DNA of 64,000 nucleotides from Phenylobacterium sp. (GCF_022402485.1 NZ_JAKRSA010000024.1:122358-186357), one strand, 5' to 3'. Counted from the stretch's first letter, positions 51,292-63,167 are shown. Translations and numbers: made by a program. The notes: generated from the letters alone by a model not told the origin.

Positions 51292-51753
51292 TCAGGCTCG
51301 GTGGCTATGGGGGCCATAAAGGGCACCGGCCCGGGCTTCGAAGCAACTCATCAAGCGGTCGACGGCGGCGTGAAAATTCGCACTCAGCAAGGCTGCCAGA
51401 AGTCGGGACTTGAACTCAAAGTCGATCTCGAACTCGATCCGCGTACCGGCCGGATCCTCGTGGAACCGCCAGCGGTTATCCAGCCGTTTAAGCGGGCCTG
51501 AGATCAGGCTGACCTGGATGGTTCGCGTTGTGGCATCCCGCCGGACCCGGGTGGAGAAACGCTCTTTCAGCAGGGAAAACCCCACTGACGCCTCCGCATC
51601 GAGCGTATCGACCCCGTCGCTCACCGGCTTCAGGTTCCAGCTGCGCATGCCGGTGATCCAGGGCACAAACTCCGGATAACGGTCCACGTCGCCGACCAGG
51701 GCGAACAGCTGGTCTGGCCCATAAGGCAGGACCTTCTGGATGCGATGGTACAA
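51292..51753 (-). CDS. COQ10/RatA-family ubiquinone-binding protein
   Basis: A 153-residue START-like (SRPBCC) protein of the COQ10/RatA family. The typical opening QKVLPYGPDQLFALVGDVDR, then YPEFVPWI and the late FEFKSRLLAALLSANFH are present. In mitochondria and alphaproteobacteria it binds coenzyme Q and supports respiratory electron transfer. In E. coli the homologue RatA was first described as a ribosome-association factor. It follows lipA by eight bases and is cotranscribed with it. Confidence 0.9.
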   Translation of the reverse strand: MYHRIQKVLPYGPDQLFALVGDVDRYPEFVPWITGMRSWNLKPVSDGVDTLDAEASVGFSLLKERFSTRVRRDATTRTIQVSLISGPLKRLDNRWRFHEDPAGTRIEFEIDFEFKSRLLAALLSANFHAAVDRLMSCFEARAGALYGPHSHRA

Positions 51754-51761
51754 GGGTGGGC

Positions 51762-52757
51762 CTAGGCCTTAACCGCCGGAGCCACAGCCTGGCTGGCGGC
51801 GCGAGCTTCCTGGGCCAGCCTGGCAGCCTGCAGCTTGGCGAAATCCTCGCCGGCATGGTGCGACGAGCGGGTCAGCGGACTGGCCGAAACCATCAGGAAG
51901 CCCTTGGCCCGAGCGATTTCCTCATAGGCACCAAACTCTTCAGGCGTCACGTAACGGTCGATGGCCGCGTGCTTGCGGGTCGGCTGCAGATATTGGCCAA
52001 TGGTCAGAAAATCGACGCCGGCGGAACGCATGTCGTCCATCACCTGCATCACCTCCTCCTTGCTCTCCCCCAGACCGACCATCAGGCCCGACTTGGTGAA
52101 CTGAACAGGATCGCGGGTCTTGACCCGCTCCAGGAGGCGCAGGGAGCTATAATATCGAGCACCCGGACGGATCGACAGGTAGAGCCGCGGCACGGTCTCA
52201 AGGTTGTGGTTGAAGACATCGGGGCGAGCATCGATCACGGCCTCAATGGCCTCGACAGGCTTGCGCAGGAAGTCCGGAGTCAGAATCTCGATGGTGACGC
52301 CGGGCGCGGCGGCGCGGATGGCCTGGACCACGGCAGCAAAATGAGCCGCCCCCCCGTCCGCCAGATCGTCGCGGTCTACAGAGGTTATGACGACGTGTTT
52401 CAGGCCCATCTTGGCCACGGCGTCTGCCACCCGGGCAGGCTCGGTAGGGTCAAGGGCGTTGGGCTTACCCGTGGTCACATTGCAGAAGGCGCAGGCCCGG
52501 GTGCAGATCTCCCCCATGATCATCATGGTGGCATGGCTCTGAGACCAGCACTCGCCAATATTGGGACAAGCGGCCTCCTCACAGACGGTGACCAGCCCAT
52601 GGGCCTTCACGATGCTGCGCGTGGCGGCATAGCCCTCGGAGCCGGGCGCGCGGACCCGCAGCCACTCCGGCTTCCGAAGCAAAGGTGTGTCAGGCTTGGC
52701 CTGCTTTTCAGGGTGCCTGGGCCGAGGCTTGGCCAAATTGTCGATGACGACGGTCAT
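51762..52757 (-). CDS. lipA: Lipoyl synthase LipA
   Basis: A 331-residue radical SAM enzyme inserting two sulfurs into octanoyl groups on E2/GcvH. Both cluster motifs are present: the auxiliary [12 protein letters not shown] and the radical [13 protein letters not shown]. It provides the cofactor for the pyruvate dehydrogenase lipoyl domains encoded a few kilobases away. The start is ATG 52757. It heads the lipA-coq10-like pair. Confidence 0.97.
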   Translation of the reverse strand: MTVVIDNLAKPRPRHPEKQAKPDTPLLRKPEWLRVRAPGSEGYAATRSIVKAHGLVTVCEEAACPNIGECWSQSHATMMIMGEICTRACAFCNVTTGKPNALDPTEPARVADAVAKMGLKHVVITSVDRDDLADGGAAHFAAVVQAIRAAAPGVTIEILTPDFLRKPVEAIEAVIDARPDVFNHNLETVPRLYLSIRPGARYYSSLRLLERVKTRDPVQFTKSGLMVGLGESKEEVMQVMDDMRSAGVDFLTIGQYLQPTRKHAAIDRYVTPEEFGAYEEIARAKGFLMVSASPLTRSSHHAGEDFAKLQAARLAQEARAASQAVAPAVKA

Positions 52758-52845
52758 AGGACTTAGATCGTCCCTCCGAGGCTCCGGATCAAGCCGCGAT
52801 TGTGCGACCTTGCGCCCAACCCCTCATCTGGGCTGAAACTAACCT

Positions 52846-53904
52846 ATGCGCCCCTGGCCAGCCCCCATTATTGGCCTCCTCCTGGTTCTCCTGGGCTTGG
52901 CGGCATGTGATTCGGCCGGCACACGCCCAGCCCTGCTCGACAGCCGTCCGCCGCCAGGGATAGCGCCCGGGTTCCTGGCACCCCCGGGTTTTGCTTGGGG
53001 TGCCATAAAGCCGTCAGGGGGACCGGAACTCCGCTACGGGGTTTCAGCCCCCGAAGGGGCCGGACGACGGGGACAGGTTCTGATCCTGCCAGATCCCGAT
53101 GAACCCGCAGAAGTCTGGTTCGAGACGGCCCGGGCGCTGAACCAGGCGGGATTTGTTGTCTGGCTCTTTGAGTGGGGTGCCTTCGGCGGGTCGGGTCGCA
53201 CGCTTGCCCCTTTCGACATGGTGCATGCGGCCAACGCGGCGGCAGGGCCACAGGCCGTAGCAGCCCTTGTTGCGCATGTGATCGCGCCGGGTCCGGAGCG
53301 ACCGTTGACCATCATGTCCTCAGGTGACAGCGCCAACATTGCCCTCCAAGCCCTGCAGCTCGGCACTCCGGCTGCCGCCGTGATCTTCAGTGCGCCTCAG
53401 GCGGGGGAAGCCAGGTCGCTGCGGACCTGGGAACGGCTCGCCCTGCGCGTGGGCCTGGGCCGCCTGCCGGCCCCAGAATGGCGACCCTGGTCGCGGGCTG
53501 AATCGGAGCGCGCAACACCTGTTGGTTCTGATCCGTGGCGTGGCCGGCTGACCCACAGCTGGCGCTTGGCGAACCCTGATCTGCGGCAAGGTGGGGTGAG
53601 CCTGGGCTGGCGGGCCATTGGCGCTGAAACACGATGGACTGGCTTGCCCGAGCCCCCTGCGGTGAACCAGATCCTTATCTTGACGGACACGCCAACGGGG
53701 GCTGGACCAGCAGGGCGTTGTCAGCTGCCGACGGGCTGTAGCCTCGTGGTCCAGCCTGATCTGGGGCCATCGCCGCATCTGGCGAAGACCTCCGTGCGTG
53801 AACCCTGGCTGCTGGAGATCCTGGCTTTCCTGGGGGGACGAAGCCCGGAGACCGTCCCGAGCTTCGTTGACGAACCCCCCTCAGACGCGCCCCCCGTTGG
53901 ATAG
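52846..53904 (+). CDS. Alpha/beta-hydrolase-like lipoprotein with atypical elbow
   Basis: A 352-residue lipoprotein with lipobox LAAC (Cys21). The body is arranged like an alpha/beta hydrolase (QVLILPDPDEPAEVWFETAR, then VVWLFEWGAFGGSGRT). The presumed nucleophile elbow is ILTIMSSGDSAN-like, G-D-S-A-N in place of GxSxG, so catalysis is uncertain. It precedes the Aas-like acyl-activating gene on the same strand by 117 bases. A lysophospholipase-type role would fit that neighbour but is only inferred. Confidence 0.7.
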   Translation: MRPWPAPIIGLLLVLLGLAACDSAGTRPALLDSRPPPGIAPGFLAPPGFAWGAIKPSGGPELRYGVSAPEGAGRRGQVLILPDPDEPAEVWFETARALNQAGFVVWLFEWGAFGGSGRTLAPFDMVHAANAAAGPQAVAALVAHVIAPGPERPLTIMSSGDSANIALQALQLGTPAAAVIFSAPQAGEARSLRTWERLALRVGLGRLPAPEWRPWSRAESERATPVGSDPWRGRLTHSWRLANPDLRQGGVSLGWRAIGAETRWTGLPEPPAVNQILILTDTPTGAGPAGRCQLPTGCSLVVQPDLGPSPHLAKTSVREPWLLEILAFLGGRSPETVPSFVDEPPSDAPPVG

Positions 53905-54021
53905 GTCCTCACCCATCACGAACTGTCACACATCTTTTCATTGGCGAGCGTCACCATTAGGGTCGCGGCCACAACAAGGCGCCCGCAAGAATGGCGTCAG
54001 GGACCTGGGAGGCATTCGGTC

Positions 54022-55578
54022 TTGACCGCCATATACGATCCCCGCGACAGCCAGATATCCGTCTTTGACGCCCTGATCGCAGCACGGGCGAAGTTCGGGG
54101 CCAAGAAGCCCATCCTGGAAGACCAGGAACGCAATCCCCTGACCTATACCGACCTGATCCGCGCGGCCTTCGCGCTGGGTCGCAAGATCGCGGGCTTCAC
54201 TGCAAAGGGAGAGCGCGTCGGGGTGATGCTGCCCTCCAGCGCCGGTGGGGTGGTGACCTTCTTTGCCCTGCATGCCATCGGCCGCACCCCGACGATGCTG
54301 AACTTCACGGCCGGTATCCGTAACCTGAAGGGGGCCTGCGAGCTGGCTGGCGTGAAGACCGTCCTCACCTCTCACCGGTTTGTCGAGCAGGGTAAGCTGC
54401 ATGATCTGATCGACGCCCTCGAGCCGATCGCCAATGTGGTCTATCTGGAAGAGGTCCGCGAAAAGGTCGGCTTGGCTGACAAGCTGTTCGCAGCCGCCGG
54501 CGGGGTCATGACCCGTCAGTTCCGGGCGGCCAGCAAGCCCTCCGATCCCGGGGTAATCCTGTTCACGTCTGGTAGCTTTGGCACCCCGCGTGGGGTTGTG
54601 CTGAGCCAAGCCAATCTGGTGGCCAATGTTCAGCAGATCGCCGCCCATATCGACCTTGATCCCGACTGGGTGATGTTCAACCCCTTGCCGATCTTCCATT
54701 GCTTTGGCCTCACCGGCGGGGTGCTGTTGCCGATCCTGACCGGCATGAAGGCCTTCCAGTACCCCTCCCCCCTTCACACCAAGCAGATCCCGCCCCTGAT
54801 CAAGGACTCCCAGGCCTCAATCTTGTTGGCCACCGACACCTTTGTGAATCAGTACGCGCGAGCCGCTGAGCCTGGGGAACTGTCTGACCTGAAGTTTGTG
54901 GTCTGCGGCGCTGAAAAGGTCCGCGACGAGACCCATAATCTGGTCGCCGAACGCTTCGGGCCCATCCCGCTTCTGGAAGGTTATGGTGCCACCGAGGCCG
55001 CCCCGGTGATCGCGGTCAACAAGCCCCTCGATAACCGCCGCGGGACCGTGGGCGGGCTACTTCCAGGAATTGAAACCCGACTGGAGCCCGTGGAAGGCAT
55101 CCCCGGCGGCGGTCAGCTTTTTGTGCGCGGTCCAAACATCATGTCCGGCTATCTGGCCGCCGATGGCTCGGTAGAGGCCCCCGTGGACGGCTGGCACGAT
55201 ACCGGCGACGTGGTCAGCATGAGCAATGACGACTGGGTCAAGATTCAGGGCCGCGTGAAACGTTTCGCCAAGGTCGGCGGGGAGATGGTCTCCCTGACGG
55301 CGGCCGAGGACCTCGCCGTCGCCGTCTGGCCTGACAGCCGTCATGCGGTGATCGCTGTGCCTGATCCGCGCAAAGGTGAGCGTCTGATCCTGCTGACCGA
55401 CCGCCGTGAGGCCGAAGTGGACGCCCTGCTGGTCCACGCCAAAGCGATAGGTGCTGCTGAGCTGACTGTGCCTCGACGGATCATGACCGTGCCGGAGATT
55501 CCGGTCCTGGGGACGGGCAAGACTGACTATGTGGCGATCCAGCGCATGGCCGAGGCTGAACTGCGCGGGGTCGCCTGA
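54022..55578 (+). CDS. Aas-like acyl-ACP/acyl-CoA synthetase (AMP-forming)
   Basis: A 518-residue adenylate-forming enzyme. The ATP-binding loop is FTSGSFGTPRGVVLS, and NPLPIFHCFGLTGGVLLPIL, YGATEAAPVIAVN and GWHDTGDVV follow. The pattern matches the C-terminal ligase half of Aas, which activates fatty acids for acyl-ACP or for reacylation of lysophosphatidylethanolamine. The acyltransferase half is absent here. The start is TTG 54022, with GGGAGG ten bases upstream. Confidence 0.87.
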   Translation: MTAIYDPRDSQISVFDALIAARAKFGAKKPILEDQERNPLTYTDLIRAAFALGRKIAGFTAKGERVGVMLPSSAGGVVTFFALHAIGRTPTMLNFTAGIRNLKGACELAGVKTVLTSHRFVEQGKLHDLIDALEPIANVVYLEEVREKVGLADKLFAAAGGVMTRQFRAASKPSDPGVILFTSGSFGTPRGVVLSQANLVANVQQIAAHIDLDPDWVMFNPLPIFHCFGLTGGVLLPILTGMKAFQYPSPLHTKQIPPLIKDSQASILLATDTFVNQYARAAEPGELSDLKFVVCGAEKVRDETHNLVAERFGPIPLLEGYGATEAAPVIAVNKPLDNRRGTVGGLLPGIETRLEPVEGIPGGGQLFVRGPNIMSGYLAADGSVEAPVDGWHDTGDVVSMSNDDWVKIQGRVKRFAKVGGEMVSLTAAEDLAVAVWPDSRHAVIAVPDPRKGERLILLTDRREAEVDALLVHAKAIGAAELTVPRRIMTVPEIPVLGTGKTDYVAIQRMAEAELRGVA

Positions 55579-55604
55579 CCGATTTGCCCTGAAGCCCTGA
55601 GGCG

Positions 55605-57005
55605 TCAGGCGTGCAGTACGAGGCCGTAAGCGTCCAAGGCTGACTCGTGCATGGCTTCGCTTAGCGTCGGATGGGCGAAGACGGTGGCGTGGAGTTCGGC
55701 TTCTGTGGCCTCGAGAGTCATGGCCAGGGCAAAGCCTTGGATCATTTCGGTGACCTCGGCCCCGATCATATGCGCGCCCACGAGCGCGCCCGTCTCGGCG
55801 TCGAACAGGGTCTTTACAAAGCCCTCGGTCTCCCCCGCCGCGATGGCCTTGCCGTTGGCGCGGAACGCGAACCGGCCGATCTTGACCTTGCGGCCTGCGG
55901 CCTTGGCGGCGGCCTCGGTTAAGCCGACCGAGGCGATCTGCGGATTGGCGTAGGTGCAGCCGGGGATTGGTGCGTTCAGAGTCTTGGCGGGCTGGCCTGC
56001 GATGTGCTCGACACAGTGCACGCCTTCATGGCTCGCCTTGTGGGCCAGCCAGGGCGGCCCAGCCACGTCACCGATCGCATAGAGACCCGGCACGCCGGTC
56101 GCCCCGTGAGGGCCGGTGACCACGTGGGTCTTCTCGATTTTTACGCCCAGGGCTTCAAGCCCTAGGTCCTCGACATTGCCAACGATGCCGACGGCGACGA
56201 TGGCCCGCTCGGCCTGGAGGGTTTCCGTCGAGCCGCCGGTTTCGATCTGAACTGCAACCCCGGTCTTGGAGGTGGTCAGGGCTTTCACGGTGGCGCCAAT
56301 GCGGAACTTCAGTCCCCGGCGTTCAAAGGCCTTGCGGGCAGCAGTGGAGACTTCCTCGTCCTCCACGGGCAGGATCCGCGGCAGGGCTTCGACCACCATA
56401 ACCTCGGCCCCGAGGGCGCGGTAGAAGCTGGCGAACTCGATGCCGATAGCGCCGGAGCCGATAACGATCAGGGACTTGGGCGCGGCCTTGGGAACCATAG
56501 CCTCCCGATAGGACCAGACCCGGTCGCCGTCAGGCACCAGACCAATCTGCGGCAGGGTTCGAGCCCGGGCACCGGTGGCGACGATCACATGCTTGGCCTG
56601 GAGGATCCGCTCGCCGCCCCGCTTTTGGGCGATGATGACCTTGGGTGCCGGGGTCCCCTTCTCTAGCCGTGCGGTTCCCTCAATGACCTCGATCTTATGC
56701 TTGCGCATCAGAAAGCCGACACCGGAGTTCAGCTGTCCCGCCACCTTGCGAGAACGCTCCACCACCTTGGCGAAATCAAAGCGCGGCTTGTCAGCCGCAA
56801 GGCCATAGTCGGCGAGATGGTGGAGTTGCTCATAGACCTCGCCGGACTTGAGCAGGGCCTTGGTGGGGATGCAGCCCCAGTTCAGACAGACCCCACCTAA
56901 GGCCTCCCGCTCGACGATGGCGGTCTTCAAGCCGAGCTGGCTGGCGCGGATCGCCGCCACATACCCGCCAGGTCCGGCGCCGATGATGATCAGGTCGAAG
57001 TCCAT
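55605..57005 (-). CDS. lpdA: Dihydrolipoyl dehydrogenase (E3)
   Basis: A 466-residue FAD enzyme that reoxidises the lipoyl groups of E2. It has FAD loop IIGAGPGGYVAAIRA, redox-active disulfide GGVCLNWGCIPTKAL, NAD loop VIGSGAIGIEFASFY and the C-terminal HAHPTLSEA-type segment (VFAHPTLSEAMHE). The start is ATG 57005. It lies 14 bases after pdhC, ending the pdhA-pdhB-gfa-pdhC-lpdA operon. Confidence 0.96.
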   Translation of the reverse strand: MDFDLIIIGAGPGGYVAAIRASQLGLKTAIVEREALGGVCLNWGCIPTKALLKSGEVYEQLHHLADYGLAADKPRFDFAKVVERSRKVAGQLNSGVGFLMRKHKIEVIEGTARLEKGTPAPKVIIAQKRGGERILQAKHVIVATGARARTLPQIGLVPDGDRVWSYREAMVPKAAPKSLIVIGSGAIGIEFASFYRALGAEVMVVEALPRILPVEDEEVSTAARKAFERRGLKFRIGATVKALTTSKTGVAVQIETGGSTETLQAERAIVAVGIVGNVEDLGLEALGVKIEKTHVVTGPHGATGVPGLYAIGDVAGPPWLAHKASHEGVHCVEHIAGQPAKTLNAPIPGCTYANPQIASVGLTEAAAKAAGRKVKIGRFAFRANGKAIAAGETEGFVKTLFDAETGALVGAHMIGAEVTEMIQGFALAMTLEATEAELHATVFAHPTLSEAMHESALDAYGLVLHA

Positions 57006-57019
57006 GGATCTCAGTCCCT

Positions 57020-58288
57020 TCAGACGATCATCGCCAGGGGCTCTTCGATCAGAGCCTTGAATGCGGCAAGCCACCGGGCGCCCGTGGCCCCGTCCACGAC
57101 CCGATGGTCGCAGGTCATGGTCACAGACATCACCGTGGCGATGGCCAGCTGATCGCCACGCACCACAGGCTGTTTGGCCCCCGCCCCCACCGACAGGATG
57201 GCGCCCTGGGGCTCATTGATGATCGAGGCGAAGGTCTTGATGCCGAACATGCCGAGGTTCGAGACGCTGAAGGTGCCCCCCTGGAACTCCTCCGGCTTGA
57301 GCTTGCGGGTGCGGGCCCGCTCAGCCAGGTCCTTGGTCTCCTGGGCGATCTCTGCCAGCCCCTTGGTCTCGCACTTGCGGATGATTGGAGTGATCAGTCC
57401 CCCGTCGACGGCCACCGCCATGGCGATATCGGCATGGTGATGCAGGGCAATCCCTTCTGGGGAATAGGAGGCGTTGGCCTCGGGCACCCGCTTCAGGGCC
57501 ACGGCGCAGGCCTTGAGGATGATGTCATTGACGCTGACTTTCACCCCGTCCTTCTCCAGCATCTGGTTGATACGCCCGCGGGCCTCAAGCAGGCGGTCGA
57601 TCTCCAGCTCTATGGTCAGGGGGAAGTGGGGCACGTCCCGGAAAGAGTCGGTCATTCGCCGGGCGACGGTCTTGCGCATGCCATCCAGCGGGATGAGATC
57701 GTAGCTGCCTTCCGCTATCCCCATCTGCTGGAGGAACTGAACCGGGCGGCTCTCGCCTCGGGCCTCTGCGACAGGCATGGTCCCGATGGTGGACTTGGTG
57801 CCTGGCTTGGCGTCCTTCACGTCGCGCTCGATGATCCGGCCATGGGGACCTGACCCCTGGATGGCCGAGAGGTCCAGGCCCTTCTGGGCTGCGATCCGTC
57901 GGGCCAGGGGCGAGGCGAACACCCGCTCACCGGTCTCCCGGGACGGTGCTGGCTTGAGCGTCGTAGCCGTCGTCTGGGCCACAGCTTTGGCCTCTGTTGG
58001 GGCTTGAGCCGGCGCGGGCACCGCTGGGGCGGGCGAGGCCTTGGCTTCGACCCCGCCGGCCAGTCGCGCAATGGGGGTATTGACCTTCACCCCTTCGCTT
58101 CCAGCCGCCACCAGGATCGCCTCGACGACGCCATCGTCGACGGCCTCGACCTCCATGGTCGCCTTGTCGGTCTCGATCTCAGCGATGACATCACCGGCTG
58201 AGACGGTGTCGCCGGCCTTGACCAGCCACTTGGCGAGGGTGCCCTCCTCCATGGTGGGCGACAGCGCCGGCATCAGGATGTCGGTCAT
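57020..58288 (-). CDS. pdhC: Pyruvate dehydrogenase E2, dihydrolipoyl acetyltransferase
   Basis: A 422-residue E2. The lipoyl domain (1-75) carries Lys42 in [11 protein letters not shown]. An alanine/proline linker, a peripheral subunit-binding domain ([20 protein letters not shown]) and the catalytic core follow, with [17 protein letters not shown] and the active-site histidine at the C-terminus. Its start overlaps the stop of the GFA gene by four bases (ATGA). Confidence 0.96.
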   Translation of the reverse strand: MTDILMPALSPTMEEGTLAKWLVKAGDTVSAGDVIAEIETDKATMEVEAVDDGVVEAILVAAGSEGVKVNTPIARLAGGVEAKASPAPAVPAPAQAPTEAKAVAQTTATTLKPAPSRETGERVFASPLARRIAAQKGLDLSAIQGSGPHGRIIERDVKDAKPGTKSTIGTMPVAEARGESRPVQFLQQMGIAEGSYDLIPLDGMRKTVARRMTDSFRDVPHFPLTIELEIDRLLEARGRINQMLEKDGVKVSVNDIILKACAVALKRVPEANASYSPEGIALHHHADIAMAVAVDGGLITPIIRKCETKGLAEIAQETKDLAERARTRKLKPEEFQGGTFSVSNLGMFGIKTFASIINEPQGAILSVGAGAKQPVVRGDQLAIATVMSVTMTCDHRVVDGATGARWLAAFKALIEEPLAMIV

Positions 58289-58695
58289 GGGGATTCCTTG
58301 GAGAGATGAGCGAGGCCCGCGGCGTGGGCTTCCCAGTTCTGGCCGTCAAAGGGTTCGATCTCGAAGTCCATACCGTCCACCGGATCAAGGCAGCGGACGT
58401 TCACCGACCAGCCGTCGGGATTGGACCTGGGGCGATAGAAGCTCTTTACCCCACAGACCTTGCAGAAGGTGTGGCGCGCCACCCCGGTGTTGAAGGCATA
58501 GGTGGTGATCTGCCCCTCCCCCTGCAGCAGGCGGAAGTGCCGTTCGGGCACGATGGCATGGATGAAACCCACCATGGCGCAGATCGAGCAGTTGCAGGCC
58601 TGCACAGTCATGTTTGGCGCCAGTGCCGCCTCAAACCGGATAGCCCGGCAGTGACAGCCGCCCGCGCGCCAGATCAGGTCACCGGGCGGGGTCAT
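58285..58695 (-). CDS. GFA-family zinc protein inside the pdh operon
   Basis: A 136-residue protein of the GFA (glutathione-dependent formaldehyde-activating/CENP-V) fold. The zinc ligands are complete: Cys14 and Cys16 (GGCHC), Cys34, Cys36 and Cys39 (CNCSIC), and Cys78 and Cys81 (CKVC). It is placed between pdhB and pdhC with four-base overlaps on both sides, so it is translated with the complex. Members have been linked to glutathione adducts of formaldehyde, but many have unknown substrates. A link to pyruvate dehydrogenase is not known to me. Confidence 0.9.
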   Translation of the reverse strand: MTPPGDLIWRAGGCHCRAIRFEAALAPNMTVQACNCSICAMVGFIHAIVPERHFRLLQGEGQITTYAFNTGVARHTFCKVCGVKSFYRPRSNPDGWSVNVRCLDPVDGMDFEIEPFDGQNWEAHAAGLAHLSKESP

Positions 58696-60029
58696 GCCCG
58701 ATAGGCGACCGCCTTGGCCGCCGTCACGATCTTGTCCACCGACGGCAGAGACGCCGCCTCGAGATTGGCCGCATAGGGTAGCGGCACGTCCTCCTGGCAG
58801 ACCCGGGCCGGCGGGGCGTCGAGATAGTCAAAGCCGTGTTCGATCACCCGGGCGATAACCTCGGCACCCACCCCCATGGGGCCCCAGCCCTCTTCGATCG
58901 TGACCAGGCGATGGGTCTTGCGAACGCTCTCGACGACGGTGGCGTGGTCCATGGGGCGCAGGGTGCGCAGGTCGATGACCTCGGCCTCGATCCCCTCGGC
59001 GGCGAGGAGCTCCGCGGCCTTGAGGGCCAGGCCCACCATTCGGGAATAGCCCACAAGGGTCACATCAGTGCCGGTGCGCCGGACCTTGGCCCGGCCAATG
59101 GGGACCACATGGTCATCCCCCTCCGGCACGTCGAATTCCTGGCCATAGAGCATCTCATGTTCCAGGAAGACGACCGGATTAGGATCGCGTATCGCGGCCT
59201 TCAGCAGCCCCTTGGCGTCGGCTGCGTCATAGGGTGCGACGACCTTCAGGCCCGGCACATGGGCGTACCATGCGGCATAGTCCTGGCTGTGTTGGGCTGC
59301 CACCCGGGACGCCGCCCCATTGGGGCCGCGGAACACCACAGGGGTCGTGATCTGGCCGCCGGACATGTAATGGGTTTTGGCCGCCGAGTTAATGATGTGG
59401 TCGATGGCCTGCATGGCGAAGTTCCAGGTCATGAACTCCACGATCGGCTTCAGGCCGGCCATGGCCGCCCCCACACCTAGGCCTGCAAAGCCGTGCTCGG
59501 TGATCGGGGTGTCGATCACCCGGCGCTCGCCAAACTCCTCCAGCAGTCCCCGGCTGACCTTGTAGGCCCCCTGATACTGAGCGACCTCTTCCCCCATCAG
59601 GAAGACGGAGTCATCCCGACGCATCTCCTCGGCCATGGCGTCGCGCAGGGCATCGCGGACCGTGGTCTTGACCATCGTAACCCCCTCCGGGAGTTCGGGA
59701 TCGGCCGCCACGACGGCGGCCATTGGGGCGGTGACGGGCGCAGCTGCCTCAGGCGCGGCCGCGCTTGGCGGAGCCGGTCTGGCGCTGGAGCTGCCGCCAG
59801 ACAGACGCGCAATGGGAACATTGACCTTCACCCCTTCGGCGCCCGCCTCGACCAGCAGCGCCTCCACGACGCCTTCGTCCACGGCCTCGACCTCCATGGT
59901 CGCCTTGTCGGTCTCGATCTCGGCGATCACGTCACCGGCCGCGACGGTGTCGCCCACCTTGACGTGCCACTTGGCCAGGGTGCCTTCCTCCATGGTGGGG
60001 GACAGGGCCGGCATCAGGATGTCGGTCAC
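58692..60029 (-). CDS. pdhB: Pyruvate dehydrogenase E1 beta with lipoyl domain
   Basis: A 445-residue E1 beta subunit. An N-terminal lipoyl domain with Lys42 ([11 protein letters not shown]) is fused to the transketolase-like beta domain (from about 120: [34 protein letters not shown]). The fusion is typical of alphaproteobacteria. The lipoyl domain is nearly identical to that of pdhC over its first 70 residues. Its ends overlap pdhA and the GFA gene by four bases. Confidence 0.96.
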   Translation of the reverse strand: MTDILMPALSPTMEEGTLAKWHVKVGDTVAAGDVIAEIETDKATMEVEAVDEGVVEALLVEAGAEGVKVNVPIARLSGGSSSARPAPPSAAAPEAAAPVTAPMAAVVAADPELPEGVTMVKTTVRDALRDAMAEEMRRDDSVFLMGEEVAQYQGAYKVSRGLLEEFGERRVIDTPITEHGFAGLGVGAAMAGLKPIVEFMTWNFAMQAIDHIINSAAKTHYMSGGQITTPVVFRGPNGAASRVAAQHSQDYAAWYAHVPGLKVVAPYDAADAKGLLKAAIRDPNPVVFLEHEMLYGQEFDVPEGDDHVVPIGRAKVRRTGTDVTLVGYSRMVGLALKAAELLAAEGIEAEVIDLRTLRPMDHATVVESVRKTHRLVTIEEGWGPMGVGAEVIARVIEHGFDYLDAPPARVCQEDVPLPYAANLEAASLPSVDKIVTAAKAVAYRA

Positions 60030-61054
60030 TGGGCGGCCTCCACATAGACCTCGGTATAGAGCTCGGAGAGTTCCGGCTCCGGGGACGTGCGCGCGAACTC
60101 CGCTGCATCGGCGACGATCCGCTTCACCTCGGCGTCGATGGCTTTCAGGGTGGCTTCATCAGCGACCCCGTCCCGTTCCAGCTGTTCACGCAGGTGCTCG
60201 ATAGGATCGCGGGTCTTACGGACCTCCTCGACCTCCTCCCGGGTGCGGTACTTGGCCGGATCACTCATGGAGTGGCCGCGATAACGATAGGTCTTCATCT
60301 CGAGAATGAAGGGGCCTTCGCCGTTGCGGGCATGGGCGGCCGCGCGCTTGGCGGCATCACGGACCGCCAGAACGTCCATGCCGTCCACTTCCTCGCCGGG
60401 GATCCGGAAGGAGGTGCCACGCTTGTACATGTGGGTCTCGGAGGACGAACGCTCCAGGGACGTGCCCATGGCGTACTGATTGTTCTCGATCAGATAGACG
60501 ACAGGCAGCTTCCACAGGGCGGCCATGTTGAAGCTCTCATAGACCTGGCCCTGGTTGGCCGCGCCGTCGCCGAAATAGGTGAAGGCCACCTTGCCGTTGT
60601 TGCGATAGCGGTTGGCCAAGGCCAGCCCGGTGCCCAGGGGGGCCGGCGCGCCGACGATCCCATGGCCGCCATAGAAGTTGGCCTCGCGGGAGAACATGTG
60701 CATCGACCCGCCCTTGCCCTTGGACGAGCCGCCGGAGCGACCTGTGAGTTCCGCCATGACCTCGTTGGGGTCCATGCCGCAGGCCAGCATATGGCCGTGA
60801 TCCCGATAGGCGGTGATGACCTGGTCACCCTCCTCCTGGATCGACTGCACGCCAACGGCGATGGCTTCCTGGCCGATGTAGAGGTGGCAGAAGCCCCCGA
60901 TCAGACCCATGCCGTAGAGTTGCCCGGCTCGCTCCTCGAAGCGCCGGATCAGCAGCATGTCCCGGTAGAATCCCAGGAGACGATCCTTGCCAAGGCTTTC
61001 TGCCGCCTCGGCCGGCGGAGCGCCGGTTTTGGCGGCCTGTTTGGCGCGCGCCAT
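60026..61054 (-). CDS. pdhA: Pyruvate dehydrogenase E1 alpha
   Basis: A 342-residue E1 alpha subunit binding thiamine diphosphate. The ThDP motif [17 protein letters not shown] runs to NNQYAMGTS. The phospholoop-like [20 protein letters not shown] and [19 protein letters not shown] are typical. It starts at ATG 61054, 58 bases after ftsB, and is coupled to pdhB by a four-base overlap. Confidence 0.96.
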   Translation of the reverse strand: MARAKQAAKTGAPPAEAAESLGKDRLLGFYRDMLLIRRFEERAGQLYGMGLIGGFCHLYIGQEAIAVGVQSIQEEGDQVITAYRDHGHMLACGMDPNEVMAELTGRSGGSSKGKGGSMHMFSREANFYGGHGIVGAPAPLGTGLALANRYRNNGKVAFTYFGDGAANQGQVYESFNMAALWKLPVVYLIENNQYAMGTSLERSSSETHMYKRGTSFRIPGEEVDGMDVLAVRDAAKRAAAHARNGEGPFILEMKTYRYRGHSMSDPAKYRTREEVEEVRKTRDPIEHLREQLERDGVADEATLKAIDAEVKRIVADAAEFARTSPEPELSELYTEVYVEAAQ

Positions 61055-61112
61055 GTGAGTCTCCAGGATCGTGTTTGTGTGTGGACAACCTAACCCAGAG
61101 CCAAGCGTTCCG

Positions 61113-61427
61113 TCAGCCGCCAGCGGCGTCTTCGTGCTCGATCCGGATCACATAGTCTTTAGGGTGGCTGTAGCCCAGGAGTGAGCGGGCCCGTTCTTCC
61201 AGGAGGTCAGCTGACAGGGATGTGTCGCGCAGCAGCTTGGCGCGGGTTTCCAGATCCTGACGCTCGGCGGTCAGCTGTTTGAGCTCTGCCACCTTCACCG
61301 CCAGGGCCTGATTGCGCTGTGCCGAGGTGAGCAGCCCCTGTTCGCCGGTGAAGGCGTGATAGGCGAAATAGGCCAGCAATAGCGCCAGGGCGGCGGTGGA
61401 CAGGTAGGGGCGGACTGCGTTGAGCAC
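61113..61427 (-). CDS. ftsB: Cell-division protein FtsB (DivIC family)
   Basis: A 104-residue bitopic septal protein of the FtsB/DivIC family. A single transmembrane helix (about 8-26) is followed by a coiled coil (LAVKVAELKQLTAERQDLETRAKLL) and a short C-terminal region (LEERARSLLGYSHPKDYVI). It acts with FtsL and FtsQ. It is positioned between eno and pdhA, a conserved alphaproteobacterial linkage. Confidence 0.9.
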   Translation of the reverse strand: MLNAVRPYLSTAALALLLAYFAYHAFTGEQGLLTSAQRNQALAVKVAELKQLTAERQDLETRAKLLRDTSLSADLLEERARSLLGYSHPKDYVIRIEHEDAAGG

Positions 61428-61549
61428 GGTGATTCTGCGTTGATGAAGCTGCAGAGTCTCTGGCTGTGCTTAATTTTGCGTTGCAGCTCAGCGGTTTGCC
61501 CGGAGGGTCCGAACCAAGGCCGCCCCACCAAGGCCGCCCCTGGCGATCC

Positions 61550-62881
<1,332 letters not shown>

Positions 62882-62917
62882 TTAGCCACCTTCGCCCCGC
62901 GCGGCAATCGGCCACGC

Positions 62918-62948
62918 AAAAGGCCCCGCCCTGTTCGGGCGAGGCCTT
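62918..62948 (-). terminator. Intrinsic terminator after rpmF
   Basis: On the minus strand the arms AAGGCCTCGCCC and GGGCGGGGCCTT form a 12-bp stem with one mismatch and a GAACA loop, followed by TTTTGCG. It lies 36 bases past the rpmF stop and before the eno start, separating the two. Confidence 0.7.
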
Positions 62949-62984
62949 GATGTCTTGCGACGAAAGACGGGCTCTGACGGAGCC

Positions 62985-63167
62985 TTAGTCTTCCTTCGGC
63001 GTCAGGACCTGACGGCCCTTGTACATGCCGGTCTTCAGGTCGATGTGGTGGGGGCGCTTCAGCTCGCCGGTTTCCTTGTCTTCGACGAAGGAGTTCTTGC
63101 CCAGCGCATCGTGGGAGCGCCGCATGTTGCGCCGCGAGGGCGATACTTTTCGCTTAGGAACGGCCAT
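62985..63167 (-). CDS. rpmF: 50S ribosomal protein L32
   Basis: A 60-residue protein of the large subunit. The N-terminus [19 protein letters not shown] is diagnostic. This version lacks zinc-binding cysteines, as in many alphaproteobacteria. The start is ATG 63167. Transcription is probably monocistronic, since a good terminator follows. The 222 bases upstream contain an 8-bp GC-rich hairpin (63198-63218) and no gene. Confidence 0.97.
   Translation of the reverse strand: MAVPKRKVSPSRRNMRRSHDALGKNSFVEDKETGELKRPHHIDLKTGMYKGRQVLTPKED

Noticed and set aside
61428..61549. Two AAGGCCGCCCC direct repeats between ftsB and eno
   Set aside because: Only an 11-base match in GC-rich DNA with no structure around it; expected by chance at this composition.
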